A stretch of DNA of 64,000 bases from an uncultured Spirochaetia bacterium (GCA_937125225.1 CAKZLE010000034.1:124001-188000), one strand, 5' to 3'; shown: positions 17,170 through 26,350, numbered from the stretch's first letter. A program made the numbers and translations. The notes: generated from the letters alone by a model not told the origin.

Positions 17170-18183
17170 ATGAGAAAATCGAAGAAAGCTTTTGTTGTAG
17201 TGTTACTCGTTTCATTACTCTTATCAATGAGTAATGTATACGCTCAAGGAGAAAAAGAGTCTTCTACAGATGCCGTACAAGACCCACAGTTTATTTCTTT
17301 AGCAGGTGGTTCTGTTGGTGGAGGATGGTATGTTCTTTGTGGGGTCATTGCTGAAATGCTAACACCAACCTTTCCCAATACCAACATCAAGGTAGTGACA
17401 GGGGGTAGTGTTTCAAACCCATTAAATGTTTCAGCAGGAAAAGTAGAAATTGCAACGACTCAAGACAATGTATACGCTGATGCAATTGCCGGTGTTGGAC
17501 CTTATACAAGTGAGGGAGTTGTTTCTGATATCACAGGTCTATTAAGACTTGGAGACATCTATATGTCAGTTTTCCTTGTTGAAGAGAATTCAAAATTTGA
17601 ATCAATCTCACAAATCATTGAAAATAAACTTCCTGTTAGAATCGTAACTGCAGTACAAGGTGCATCTCCTGCTTTAGCAACCGATCGTGTATTGAAAACA
17701 TATGGGATCTCTGCTGAAACAATAAAGGAATGGGGAGGAAGTGTTTCTTATGTCTCCTATTCAGAAGCTACTGCTTTGATGAAAGATGGTCATGCTGATG
17801 TCTATTGTGGTCCTATCATGCCAGCAACACTTGAATTAGCCGTATCTAAAAAATTAAGACCTCTTCCAATAGATTCTCAAATAATTGATAACTTACATGA
17901 AACATACAAGTATGGTGTAAGTACGATTCCTGCTGGTTCATATGAATTCATTAAGAATGACCTTAAAGTTATTACAGAAAATCCTATCCTAGTTATATCC
18001 TCAAAACTTTCTGATGATATCGTTTATAGAATCACAAAGACTATTTGTGAAAACCCTACGAAAATCCAAAGTGCAAGTAAAACATATAGTAAATGGCAAC
18101 CAGAGCTTGCACCACAAGTAGTCGGTGGTCCTATTCACCCAGGAGCAATAAAATACTATAAAGAAATGGGATGGATCAAATAA
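17170..18183 (+). CDS. TAXI-family TRAP transporter solute-binding receptor
   Basis: A 337-residue periplasmic receptor with export signal MRKSKKAFVVVLLVSLLLSMSNVYA then QGEKESS. The TAXI family signature region is SLAGGSVGGGWYVLCGVIAEML, followed by TGGSVSNPLNVSAGKVEIATTQDNV, where the first ligand contacts lie. TAXI receptors bind amino-acid-like or dicarboxylate substrates such as glutamate. The ATG is preceded by AAGGAAGG. The fused permease follows after six bases. Confidence 0.88.
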   Translation: MRKSKKAFVVVLLVSLLLSMSNVYAQGEKESSTDAVQDPQFISLAGGSVGGGWYVLCGVIAEMLTPTFPNTNIKVVTGGSVSNPLNVSAGKVEIATTQDNVYADAIAGVGPYTSEGVVSDITGLLRLGDIYMSVFLVEENSKFESISQIIENKLPVRIVTAVQGASPALATDRVLKTYGISAETIKEWGGSVSYVSYSEATALMKDGHADVYCGPIMPATLELAVSKKLRPLPIDSQIIDNLHETYKYGVSTIPAGSYEFIKNDLKVITENPILVISSKLSDDIVYRITKTICENPTKIQSASKTYSKWQPELAPQVVGGPIHPGAIKYYKEMGWIK

Positions 18184-18189
18184 TAAACC

Positions 18190-20061
18190 ATGATTAAAAA
18201 GACAAGACTTATATCAACAGTAACTATGTTAGTATTTGCCCTCTCACTTGTGCTCATTGTATTTCATCTATATACAGCAGCATTTGGGAGCGTTGTGACA
18301 CAGTTGCAACGTAGTTTCCACCTTTTGCTTACCGGAGCTATTGGTTTTCTTCTATATCCATTAGCTGGCAAAAAAAAGAATGTAACTTGGGTAGACTTCC
18401 TCTTTTTTAGCGTTGCTCTTGTAGCTTTTAGCTATATTGCAATTAATTATCAGGAAATTGCATTAAGAAAATCAATGGTCTCCCCCTTATCTACACTTGA
18501 TTACATCGTGGGAGCTATTGTTATTCTTCTATTATTAGAAATTTCTCGAAGAGCTGTTGGTATAGTCATGTCTTTAATAGCTACAGTTGGCCTATTATAT
18601 GCCCTTTTAGGTCCCTACATGCCAGGTGTCCTTGCACACAGAGGTGTCTCAATAAGAGATTTGATTGACTATCAAGTATGGGGTCTAGATGGGGTCTATT
18701 CAATGCCTCTGAGCATTTCTGCTACTTATATTATCCTCTTTGTCATTCTCGGTACTGTTTTAGAATTTGTTAAAAGTGGTGATACTATCATGGACTTAGG
18801 TAAAATAGCTGCTGGCAAGTATCGAGGAGGACCAGCAAAAGTGGCTTGTCTTACCTCTGCTCTATTTGGTTCAATTTCTGGGAGTGCTGCGGCAAATGTC
18901 TATGCAACTGGAAGTTTTACTATCCCGATGATGAAAAGAATTGGGTACAAAGGAGAAACAGCAGGAGCAATTGAAGCTGTAGCATCAACTGGGGGGCAAA
19001 TTATGCCTCCTGTGATGGGAGCCGCTGCATTTCTGATGGCTGAGCTTATTGGGATTCCCTATATTGAAGTATGTAAAGCAGCCCTTATGCCTGCAATACT
19101 TTTTTATATTGGCCTTATCGTTGTACTAGACTTTGAAGCTGCGAGACTTGGTCTTTCTGGTCTAATGGCTAATGAAATCCCAAAGTTCAGAGATATTGTT
19201 GGTAAGCTTTATCTTCTATCTCCTATCGTTTCTCTTGTCATATTCCTATTAATTGGATTCTCTCCATATAAAGCTTCATTTTATTCAATATTAGTAGGAA
19301 TGGTTCTCGCGATTATCAACAGTGATGTAAAACTCAACAAAAAGACACTCTTTGCTATTATTAGTACAAGTGGGAAAAGAGCCTCAATGATCGCTATAGC
19401 CTGTGCAACTGCAGGTATCATAATTGGAGTCATCACTCTCACAGGGCTAGGGCTCTCATTGTCATCACTCATTTTCTCATTATCCGGAGGACATCTAGTA
19501 CCAGCTCTTCTTTTAATGATGATTACTTGTATCATTATGGGAACGGGGACACCCACTACGGTAGCTTATATCCTTGTAGCAACTCTCGGAGTTCCTGTTA
19601 TGCAAGATCTGGGACTTCCTCTTATTGCTTCTCATTTGTTTGTCTTCTATTTTGCAGTAATCAGTATGATTACCCCCCCGGTAGCAATAGCTGCATTTGC
19701 CGCTGCTGAAATAGCTGATGAGGATCCTATAAAAGTTGGTTTCACTTCAATGAAGATTGCAGCAATTCTCTATGTAATACCATTTATCTTTCTATTTGAC
19801 CCAACCATGTTATTAATGGGGAGTTTTGGGCAAATCTTATTTAGATTTTTGGCAATCCTTTCAGGCATTGTGTTCATTTCAGGTGGATTGACTCGATGGT
19901 TTATACGAAAACTCAAACGATATGAAAGTATCATAATGGTAGCCATTGGTACCCTTGGGTTAATCCCACTTACTATGATCAATGCATTTACTATTGCTCT
20001 TTTATTCGGTACATTAATTATCATTCGTATCAGGAAAAAGCGTATTAATGTAGGAGTTTGA
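18190..20061 (+). CDS. TRAP transporter fused 4TM/12TM permease (TAXI type)
   Basis: A 623-residue membrane protein joining the small DctQ-like part and the large DctM-like part, the standard layout of TAXI TRAP transporters. Four N-terminal hydrophobic segments cover about residues 10-115; the DctM-like part starts near residue 125. Conserved pieces are LTSALFGSISGSAAANVYATGSFTIP, EAVASTGGQIMPPVMGAAAFLMAE and MGTGTPTTVAYILVATLGVP. It drives ion-coupled uptake of the solute bound by the receptor at 17170. The stop is followed five bases later by the regulator start. Confidence 0.9.
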   Translation: MIKKTRLISTVTMLVFALSLVLIVFHLYTAAFGSVVTQLQRSFHLLLTGAIGFLLYPLAGKKKNVTWVDFLFFSVALVAFSYIAINYQEIALRKSMVSPLSTLDYIVGAIVILLLLEISRRAVGIVMSLIATVGLLYALLGPYMPGVLAHRGVSIRDLIDYQVWGLDGVYSMPLSISATYIILFVILGTVLEFVKSGDTIMDLGKIAAGKYRGGPAKVACLTSALFGSISGSAAANVYATGSFTIPMMKRIGYKGETAGAIEAVASTGGQIMPPVMGAAAFLMAELIGIPYIEVCKAALMPAILFYIGLIVVLDFEAARLGLSGLMANEIPKFRDIVGKLYLLSPIVSLVIFLLIGFSPYKASFYSILVGMVLAIINSDVKLNKKTLFAIISTSGKRASMIAIACATAGIIIGVITLTGLGLSLSSLIFSLSGGHLVPALLLMMITCIIMGTGTPTTVAYILVATLGVPVMQDLGLPLIASHLFVFYFAVISMITPPVAIAAFAAAEIADEDPIKVGFTSMKIAAILYVIPFIFLFDPTMLLMGSFGQILFRFLAILSGIVFISGGLTRWFIRKLKRYESIIMVAIGTLGLIPLTMINAFTIALLFGTLIIIRIRKKRINVGV

Positions 20062-20065
20062 AGAG

Positions 20066-20623
20066 ATGAAAGAGATCATTGGTAATGTAATAAAACACAA
20101 CAGAGAAATATGCGGATTAACCCTCAAAGCTCTTGCTGAACGGACAGAACTATCTGCTAGCTATATCTCCCAAGTTGAACATGGAAAAGTCTCGCCTTCA
20201 CTTTCTTCTCTTGTGAAAATTGCTAGTGTCCTTGGAACGACAATTCAAGGCCTATTTGAAGAGATTGCTCTCCAAAACGAGACTCCTGTCATTAGAAAAG
20301 ATGATAGGAGATTAGCCTCATCACTCAATGAAGGCATTTCAATCTCTTTTGCAACAAATAGTATACTTTCAAAAATAATGGAGGTAGCTGTCATTACATT
20401 AGATTTGGGTGCACAAACGGGGGATAATGCATCTTCATATAAACGTTTTGGTAGTCAAGTTATGTATGTTACTCGAGGAAAAGTAGAGGCACGGCTAAAA
20501 GACTCTACATATATTTTGCATAAAGGCGATTCCCTCAACCTTAACTCAGATGATCCTCATTCCGTAAAAAATATCCATACAAATACATCTGAAGTTATAT
20601 TTTTTGTAGTTCCACATCACTAA
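20066..20623 (+). CDS. XRE-family regulator with C-terminal cupin
   Basis: A 185-residue regulator. The N-terminal HTH covers residues 6-62 (LKALAERTELSASYISQVEHGKVSPSLSSLVKIASVLG), and a cupin beta-barrel follows at about residues 105-180 (YVTRGKVEARLKDSTYILHKGDSLNLNSDDPHSVKN). Such proteins commonly bind the substrate of the linked pathway in the cupin pocket and control uptake and catabolic genes. The inverted-repeat-framed promoter at 15723 is a natural target, by inference. Its start follows TTTGAAGAG just after the permease stop. Confidence 0.85.
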   Translation: MKEIIGNVIKHNREICGLTLKALAERTELSASYISQVEHGKVSPSLSSLVKIASVLGTTIQGLFEEIALQNETPVIRKDDRRLASSLNEGISISFATNSILSKIMEVAVITLDLGAQTGDNASSYKRFGSQVMYVTRGKVEARLKDSTYILHKGDSLNLNSDDPHSVKNIHTNTSEVIFFVVPHH

Positions 20624-20639
20624 TAGGCGGTAATCATAT

Positions 20640-21965
20640 ATGCATACAATAGTAATTGGAGCAAATGCAGCAGGCTTGAGTGCCGCTGCAAAAATAATAA
20701 GAGCTAAGAATAATCATTCCGTTACCGTTTATGAAAAAGATGAGATCATCTCATTTGGTTCCTGTGGGCTCCCCTACTATATAGGAGAATTCTTTTCAGA
20801 CCACACAAGAATGTTCTCTCGATCGAAAGAAGAATTTGCTGCATCTGGTATACATATCAAAATGCACCACACTGTGACAAAAGTTGATGTAGTAAAGAAA
20901 GAGCTTACTATTATAGATTCGGAAAATGGTATCCTACATGATCAGTATGATAACCTCATTATAGCTACTGGTGCATATCCAATTGTTCCTCCCTTAAATG
21001 GAATTAAGAAAAAGAACATCTTTACCCTGAGAACTCTTGGTGATGGAAATGCTATTAAAGAGGCCCTCAACAACAGTAGAGAACATGCTGTAGTTGTTGG
21101 AGCAGGTTTTATTGGGTTAGAACTAGTTGAGGCACTAAAAAGAGCGGGAAAAAATGTGACACTCATTGAATTAGAGGAAAGAGCTCTAAAAGCTGCGGTA
21201 AGTGAGGATATATCTCATCTTATTCATAAAGAACTTAAGGATAATGGAGTATCAATTGCTTTTAATGAGCGGGTAACCGCCTTTGAGGGGAAACAAGTAG
21301 TTGAAAAAGTGATAACTGACAAGGGGGAATACCCTGCTGATATAGTTATCCTTTCTATCGGTGTGAGACCAAATACATCATTCTTACAAGACAGTGGTAT
21401 TAAGATGCTACCAAACGGTGCTATTGTTGTAGACACATTTGGTAGAAGCTCATTACCCAATATTTATGCGGGAGGAGATTGTGCTTCTGTACAAGATATG
21501 GTGACTAAGCAACCTATCTATTCCCCGCTTGCAACCACAGCGAATAAGCTTGGAAGAATAATTGGAGAACACATTGTGGGAAGAAAAAGGGACTACCCTG
21601 GCTCTCTCACATCCGCCTGTGTAAAAGTGTTTGACTTAGAAGTAGGTAGAACTGGAGCTAAGGATACAGTAATTGGAACAGCATCAGCAGTAGTAAAAGA
21701 TAAAAACCAAACAAATTACTACCCAGGTCAAGAAGATATCCTATTAAAAATCATATATGAAACATTAACTCATAAAATAGTGGGAGCCGAAATTGCAGGG
21801 AAAAATGGAGCAGTATTACGATTAAATACCCTTGCTATGGCTATACAACTTAATGGAACCATTGAAGATCTCTCTTTAGGTGACTTTTGCTATGCCCCAC
21901 CTTTTGGACGAACATGGGATGTGTTAAATATAGTAGGCAATGTTGCTATGAGTAAAAGCAAATAG
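20640..21965 (+). CDS. FAD-dependent pyridine nucleotide-disulfide oxidoreductase (CoA-disulfide reductase/NADH oxidase family)
   Basis: A 441-residue flavoprotein. It begins with the FAD dinucleotide motif VIGANAAGLSAAAKI, the NAD(P) motif is VVGAGFIGLELVEAL (about residues 156-170), and the second FAD contact is NIYAGGDCASVQ. The single redox cysteine typical of CoA-disulfide reductases and NADH oxidases is C42 in SFGSCGLPYYIG. The C-terminal dimerisation domain (from about residue 330) contains the usual GAEIAGKNGAVLRLNTLAMAI stretch. Last gene of the operon. With the neighbouring desulfidase it may handle a thiol, disulfide or polysulfide by-product, or oxidise NADH. Confidence 0.82.
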   Translation: MHTIVIGANAAGLSAAAKIIRAKNNHSVTVYEKDEIISFGSCGLPYYIGEFFSDHTRMFSRSKEEFAASGIHIKMHHTVTKVDVVKKELTIIDSENGILHDQYDNLIIATGAYPIVPPLNGIKKKNIFTLRTLGDGNAIKEALNNSREHAVVVGAGFIGLELVEALKRAGKNVTLIELEERALKAAVSEDISHLIHKELKDNGVSIAFNERVTAFEGKQVVEKVITDKGEYPADIVILSIGVRPNTSFLQDSGIKMLPNGAIVVDTFGRSSLPNIYAGGDCASVQDMVTKQPIYSPLATTANKLGRIIGEHIVGRKRDYPGSLTSACVKVFDLEVGRTGAKDTVIGTASAVVKDKNQTNYYPGQEDILLKIIYETLTHKIVGAEIAGKNGAVLRLNTLAMAIQLNGTIEDLSLGDFCYAPPFGRTWDVLNIVGNVAMSKSK

Positions 21966-22124
21966 TATTGGCTTATCCCGTGCTGTTACATAATTCATCT
22001 GGGTTCTTTTAAGTCTCCTAGTTTTGCAACAATATACCTCTATGTACAACTTTATGGTTAATGTATTACAAGCTTCTCAATTCTCTTCACAAAAAGGAAA
22101 GGCCTGTTAATTTTTATTGCAGAT

Positions 22125-22800
22125 TCATAGCACCGTTCCATCCCTGAACATCACTTGGATATCCACCTTCCCATACACCGTGATGTGATCAACCAATATC
22201 AGGAACTGATCAATATCAAACTCTGTGATCATAATTTCCGTCTCTTTCATCAACCTGCAGAATCGCTTAATGACCATACCCTGTTGTTTCTTATGTTCTA
22301 CCCGTGATGATATCTCCTGAAGCTTCTGCTGGATCTCCTGATACCTACTAGCAAGCTCATCATACTCATTTACACCTGCCCCGCCAGATGAGAACACCTG
22401 AGCACTCAGGCTCTTCTGCATCATCTCAGATAGCACTACCATTTCACGCTCAGGGGGTCGCTGCTATTTCTCTATTCCAAAGGTATCACTTCCCCTCAAG
22501 AGCATCTTTCCCATACGATCTATCACTGCATCCTTGTTTTCAAAGAGCTTATTCACCGCTTTCAGGTAGATTGCTTTCAACTCCTCTTCCCTCAAGTGCG
22601 GGGTACTGCATTTCTCCTCTCCCCCAAACTTCTGATTGCACTGCCAGATGGTAGTCCGGTACTTATCATTCGAATACCAGACCTTCGTTCCATAGAAGGA
22701 GCCACACTTCACCTTCCCCGAGAATATCCCTGTACTATAATGACGGGTCTTCTTATCAGAAGGCTGCTTTAGTTTCTGCTGCACCAATGAAACTACTGAT
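22125..22800 (-). pseudogene. Broken large serine recombinase (C-terminal half only)
   Basis: On the minus strand this is collinear with the C-terminal part of the recombinase at 34909-36087, from LVQQKLKQPSDKKTRHYSTGIFSG to FRDGT. It is dead for three visible reasons: the catalytic domain and most of the recombinase domain are missing, and homology stops abruptly near 22800; three residues containing a zinc-ribbon cysteine pair are deleted (KVKCGSFYG against MVKCGDCGSFYG); and an in-frame TAG at about 22464 splits the coiled-coil region. With the other copy, in opposite orientation, it brackets the island 22.8-34.9 kb. Confidence 0.85.
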
Positions 22801-22909
22801 TGACATGTATAAAACACCAAAATATTCAGACCCACAAAATTACAGAAAGATTCCTTTGGGAAAAGGTGATTCGAAACCTGAATAATTAGGTATGTGCTTG
22901 TAGGGATAC

Positions 22910-22933
22910 AGTCGTCAACATTAAAAGACGACT
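22910..22933. repeat. Small inverted repeat
   Basis: AGTCGTC and GACGACT separated by ten bases form a short hairpin in the gap between the recombinase remnant and the small gene at 23109. No T-run follows. In the rest of 22801-23108 I see no gene I can support. Confidence 0.35.
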
Positions 22934-23108
22934 AGACAGGTACAGAAAATTTGAGAAAAACACCTTCATCCCCGAAACCACTATCTCTTTTCTTCACTAG
23001 ATCAATTAAAAAATCTAGCATAGTCTTTCCATGATCTACCGATATCCAACTTGCTATTAGTCCCCACATGAGCGTACATACACATACCAAAATCAAGGAG
23101 ATTATTGT

Positions 23109-23270
23109 ATGAGTAAGGATTGGACGAAAGAGGAGCTGGATCAGGTCAGTAAGGCCATGATCAAAAATGGCCATATGGGATATGAGGAATTATGTGAGTT
23201 GCTCGGGAACGGGGTATTAGCGGTCGAGAGCTCGGAGCTGGAAAATGATAGTAAGGAGGAACAAGCATGA
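23109..23270 (+). CDS. Small conserved protein (53 aa) of mobile elements
   Basis: ATG at 23109, preceded by AAGGAG at a good distance, encodes 53 residues beginning MSKDWTKEELDQVSKAMIKN with GHMGYEELCELLGN following. Small acidic proteins with a WT-EEL...GHM-YEE pattern occur in mobile islands of clostridia and related bacteria, from memory, with unknown function. Its stop overlaps the ATG of the next gene (ATGA), which strongly supports translation of both. Confidence 0.65.
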   Translation: MSKDWTKEELDQVSKAMIKNGHMGYEELCELLGNGVLAVESSELENDSKEEQA

Positions 23271-23917
23271 AGATGATCATCCCGTACAACGTCACCGGTA
23301 AAAAACGAAAGAAGCTCGCTGATGATATCTCAGAAGCACTACACACCTTACCGAAGTATATGATGTACCCCACCTGCAACTACGAGATCGGAGACTGTAT
23401 CCTAGACAGGAACGGGAAACTCACCATTCCAGAAAATCTGGAGGATACCACCGTGAAAGCTCTACTCGAGCATCTGAAGGATCGTGGCTACCAGAGTACT
23501 GGAGTTGAGGATATTGACAAGTTTACTATCAGCCTACCGAGGAAAAATTTCACTGAAAGACAGCTAGAGATGCTGGTGCAGATGGTCAGGGCAAAGGAAG
23601 GTTTGTTCAAACGTACCTTCCTCACAGATTCAGTTGATGTAATGACCACAGCCGACTGTGTATGCTTCCCCTGGTTCACCCTTACCGATGATCCTACTGA
23701 GGCGGAAGCCTATACCTCCTTCATCTCCAAACTCTCAGAGATGGCTTGCCGGCAAAAGCGCGTACTATCAACTCCCTCTGATGGTGATAATGATAAGTAT
23801 GCTATGCGGTGCTACCTGCTCAGGCTGGGGTTCATCGGAGAGCAGTATAAAAGATCGAGGGCTATACTACTTAAAAACCTGAGTGGGAACTCTGCATTTA
23901 GGTTCTCTAAGTCCTAG
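23267..23917 (+). CDS. Conserved protein of the 'virulence-related protein' family
   Basis: A 216-residue cytoplasmic protein. The C-terminal part (KYAMRCYLLRLGFIGEQYK, then ILLKNLSGNSAFRF) and the middle PWF-containing segment (CVCFPWFTLTDDPTEAEAYTSFISKLSEMA) match a family annotated 'virulence-related protein' in clostridial mobile elements. The name has no known biochemical basis. Two similar halves may exist: the N-terminal NYEIGDCILDRNGKL part and a second LPRKNFTERQLEMLVQMV part. Translationally coupled to the 53-residue protein. It lies inside the mobile island, so it was probably acquired horizontally. Confidence 0.7.
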   Translation: MKMIIPYNVTGKKRKKLADDISEALHTLPKYMMYPTCNYEIGDCILDRNGKLTIPENLEDTTVKALLEHLKDRGYQSTGVEDIDKFTISLPRKNFTERQLEMLVQMVRAKEGLFKRTFLTDSVDVMTTADCVCFPWFTLTDDPTEAEAYTSFISKLSEMACRQKRVLSTPSDGDNDKYAMRCYLLRLGFIGEQYKRSRAILLKNLSGNSAFRFSKS

Positions 23918-24043
23918 ACCAGAAGGTATATCAGTATTTTTCGATTTGTGAAGAAAATTGAAAAGAATATTTGTAATACATTAACCAAAAAGTTGAACAT
24001 AGATTTATCTTACTGCAATACTCTGAGGCTTGAAAGAACCGGG

Positions 24044-24065
24044 GTGAATTATGCCACACCACGGG
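24044..24065 (+). repeat. Short dispersed motif (GAATTATGCMACACCACGGG), copy 1
   Basis: A 22-base element also present with few changes at 49695-49719 and 51177-51200. A shorter relative in reverse orientation lies at 63121-63138, just beyond the transposase gene at the right edge. It is therefore probably the terminal part of an IS481-like element left behind without its transposase. Confidence 0.5.
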
Positions 24066-24083
24066 TATCAAGAATGGTTAGGG

Positions 24084-24188
24084 CTAACCATCTCTCACTT
24101 TTAATACTATATGGATCTCCCCATGTATCATTAGTTTTAACTCACGAAACATCCTGTATAGGATCTCTTTTCCTTTCTCTATGGTCAT
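24084..24188 (-). CDS. Possible 34-residue ORF coupled to the excisionase-like gene
   Basis: ATG at 24188 overlaps the stop of the HTH gene (ATGA) and gives MTIEKGKEILYRMFRELKLM and 14 more residues before TAG at 24084. The overlap suggests translation, but the product is short and unlike anything I know, and the frame ends inside a small palindrome (TGGTTAGGGCTAACCA, 24075-24090). It could equally be the beginning of a longer gene that has been cut. Confidence 0.3.
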   Translation of the reverse strand: MTIEKGKEILYRMFRELKLMIHGEIHIVLKVRDG

Positions 24189-24415
24189 CTTCGAGCCTTC
24201 TGTGTTGATTTCTCAATAAATGCATCGATATGCTCTTGTTTAAACCTTACAGCGCTTGCAATCTTAATGTAGCTAATCTTCCCATAACAAACCCATTGTC
24301 GAAGAGTTTGTGCTTTTACCCCCAATATCTCTGCTGCCTCCTTATAGGTCATTAGATAGATAGTGGTATTCAATTCCTTAATAATTTCTCTGAGTTCCTG
24401 TAATTGTTCATTCAT
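24185..24415 (-). CDS. Excisionase-like HTH (helix-turn-helix 17) DNA-binding protein
   Basis: A 76-residue protein with a MerR-like winged helix of the Xis/HTH_17 class: MTYKEAAEILGVKAQTLRQWVCYGKISYIKIASAVRFKQEHIDAFIE. The frame is open upstream, but the ATG at 24415 stands behind a perfect AAGGAGG and is chosen. Small proteins of this type direct excision by integrases or regulate element genes. It is divergent from a second gene of the same type at 24645. Confidence 0.75.
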   Translation of the reverse strand: MNEQLQELREIIKELNTTIYLMTYKEAAEILGVKAQTLRQWVCYGKISYIKIASAVRFKQEHIDAFIEKSTQKARR

Positions 24416-24644
24416 TGATGAACCTCCTTGTAATTTAGTGTTCTTAACAGAACATTTTAACAAAGATTTTATGTGAGAAAAGGAATTATCAACAACTCTC
24501 ATCTGCTAAATAAATGGGGTTCTCATACAATAAGTTTTAGAAGTAGAAAAGAAAGACTCTAAATTTATGAATTAATACCTAGTCTCCTCTGATTCTATAT
24601 GACAGGGGGAACTGAAATGGTTAGATTTGATACAGGAGATTCTT

Positions 24645-24851
24645 ATGTTAAATGATATAAAGCCTTTATTAACAGTAAAAGAAGTAGCAGTAATATTGAA
24701 TATTGCTGAAAAGACAGTACGAAAGTATGTATGGGAGAAGACTATTCCCTATTCGAAAATTAATGGGCATATCCGTTTTGAACAAGAAAGATTAGCCGCA
24801 TGGATAAAAGAACGGCAAATCCCAACAATCCAGGAAATACTTGGTAGATAG
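24645..24851 (+). CDS. Excisionase-like HTH DNA-binding protein
   Basis: A 68-residue protein with the same fold as the divergent neighbour: LLTVKEVAVILNIAEKTVRKYVWEKTIPYSKINGHIRFEQERLAAWI. The ATG at 24645 is six bases after CAGGAG; an in-frame TTG at 24627 overlaps that ribosome binding site and is rejected. The two genes are clearly diverged in sequence, so they are not a recent duplication. Probably an element-encoded directionality factor or regulator. Confidence 0.7.
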   Translation: MLNDIKPLLTVKEVAVILNIAEKTVRKYVWEKTIPYSKINGHIRFEQERLAAWIKERQIPTIQEILGR

Positions 24852-24976
24852 ATACTATTGGATGAATTATTAGATTGAGTTAATCACTAATCATCTATTT
24901 ATTACCATATTTATAAGGTTATATCTGTATAATTACTCAGATATAGATTGTATTATTTTATATATATGATAAGATA

Positions 24977-25420
24977 ATGAATATGAAACTACAAGCAATA
25001 TTAAAAGCATTTTTCCCAGACCAACAAAGTAATAATAGGGATCACAGTACTGGTTCAAACGCTACCGAACCAATTGCAAAAGAATATGTTACTGATAAAT
25101 GTATTCTTATAAGAATAAACCAAACTTATTCATCTAATATGACAGAAGACCAAATATATGAAGTTACGAGAAAATCATGGGTTTTAGATCCCTACAGAGC
25201 TAATGATGCTCACTATGTTATGGCAATAAATCATGGAATCTGTGTTGGAGTATATTTAATTTTTGAATGGAAATTTACTAAAGAAATGAACAACCGAAGG
25301 CGGTATGAGTTTATTGGAGAACCAGCTGAGCCAGCAATAATGGATAAGTACTATAGCCAGAACTTTGAAAGTTTCTGGAGTCGCGGTGCTGCTAATCCTA
25401 TAACTTATGTTAATTGTTAA
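24977..25420 (+). CDS. Conserved hypothetical protein, possible PUA/EVE-like nucleic-acid-binding fold
   Basis: A 147-residue protein with no signal or membrane segment. The C-terminal two thirds run KCILIRINQTYSSNMTEDQIYEVTRKSW, INHGICVGVYLIFEW, RRRYEFIGEPAEP and SRGAANPITYVN. This order resembles a domain I recall in bacterial accessory proteins that ends in an 'NPI-YVN' motif and looks like a PUA/ASCH-type barrel; the assignment is tentative. The first ~35 residues are a polar linker. The gene is very AT-rich, like its two neighbours, and lies in the mobile island. There is no strong ribosome binding site, and the ATG at 24983 is an alternative start. Confidence 0.45.
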   Translation: MNMKLQAILKAFFPDQQSNNRDHSTGSNATEPIAKEYVTDKCILIRINQTYSSNMTEDQIYEVTRKSWVLDPYRANDAHYVMAINHGICVGVYLIFEWKFTKEMNNRRRYEFIGEPAEPAIMDKYYSQNFESFWSRGAANPITYVNC

Positions 25421-25499
25421 CGATAAAACACATATATAAATATATGCCTATTAATGATAAGGTATTTACCTTTGATGCTATAGAAAATAAGGAATATCA

Positions 25500-26348
25500 A
25501 TGAAACAGATAGATACTTTTTTTCCTGAAGAATTTTCAAGGGTCAGCCTTAATAATAATTATATTACTCCTACAAATCCTCAAAACTATATCTACCATTA
25601 TACCAATATTAGTTGCATTCTTAGTATTCTCAGGAATCGTGAAATTTGGTTAATGGACCAATCAACACTAAATGATTCTGCAGAAGGGACATTGTTATCC
25701 AACAAAGTTATAGAAATGTTTGCTACCAAAAAAGATAAAAATATACTTTCCCAAATGTTCGATATAATTAAGACAAATACTTTTGTTTCATCGTTTTCAA
25801 CTTTTGGGAATTTACTTAGCCAATGGCGCTGTTATGGAGATATTTCTATAGGATTTCAATTCCACGAGATGAAATATAATTCCCATATGATTGAAGATTC
25901 AAAGCAAACAAATCATTTAACTTCTGGATTTCAATTCTCTCCTTGCCAATATGCTACAACTAGAATTATTGAGGAAGAAGCTATAGCTTTGAAAAAGTAT
26001 TTTAAGCAGTATTTACGAACATTTAAAAATGAGGACAATAGAGGACAACAACATGCACTTTTAACAATAGGACAATGGTTATTTACAACAAAGCATGCTG
26101 GATTTTTTGAAGAAAGTGAAATTAGAGGATTGTATTATTTGTATCAATGCAGTCCTTTTACATCGCCAACAGGTAAAAATTATCTTAAGTATAAGATAGC
26201 ACCTGAAATGGTAAAACGGATTACAGTAGGCCCCAGTACTAATCATTCTGATAATGCCCAACAAATAACAGATTATATTTCAGATAATCCTGAATACAAT
26301 CATTTAGAAATATATGAAAGCACTATTCCATATATAGATAAGGTTTAA
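25500..26348 (+). CDS. DUF2971 family protein
   Basis: A 282-residue cytoplasmic protein of the DUF2971 family. The diagnostic opening is YIYHYTNISCILSILRNREIWLMDQSTLND followed by a glutamate (AEGT). The middle TFVSSFSTFGNLLSQWRCYGDISIGFQF matches the 'FS---d-L-QWr-Yg---G--i-F' core. An aromatic-rich stretch near YKIAPEMVKRITVGPS follows. DUF2971 proteins have no established activity; their distribution in islands has led to suggestions of a toxin-like or defence role. The ATG follows AAGGA. Two bases separate it from the DUF6338 gene, so the two are probably cotranscribed. Confidence 0.75.
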   Translation: MKQIDTFFPEEFSRVSLNNNYITPTNPQNYIYHYTNISCILSILRNREIWLMDQSTLNDSAEGTLLSNKVIEMFATKKDKNILSQMFDIIKTNTFVSSFSTFGNLLSQWRCYGDISIGFQFHEMKYNSHMIEDSKQTNHLTSGFQFSPCQYATTRIIEEEAIALKKYFKQYLRTFKNEDNRGQQHALLTIGQWLFTTKHAGFFEESEIRGLYYLYQCSPFTSPTGKNYLKYKIAPEMVKRITVGPSTNHSDNAQQITDYISDNPEYNHLEIYESTIPYIDKV

Positions 26349-26350
26349 AG

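Noticed and set aside
22125-22835. Two separate small genes at 22125-22442 and 22464-22835
   Set aside because: They are consecutive parts of one recombinase frame interrupted by an in-frame TAG, as shown by alignment with 34909-36087.
22932-23174. 80-codon minus-strand frame with hydrophobic N-terminus
   Set aside because: It overlaps the well-supported small gene at 23109 on the opposite strand, has no convincing ribosome binding site and matches nothing I know.
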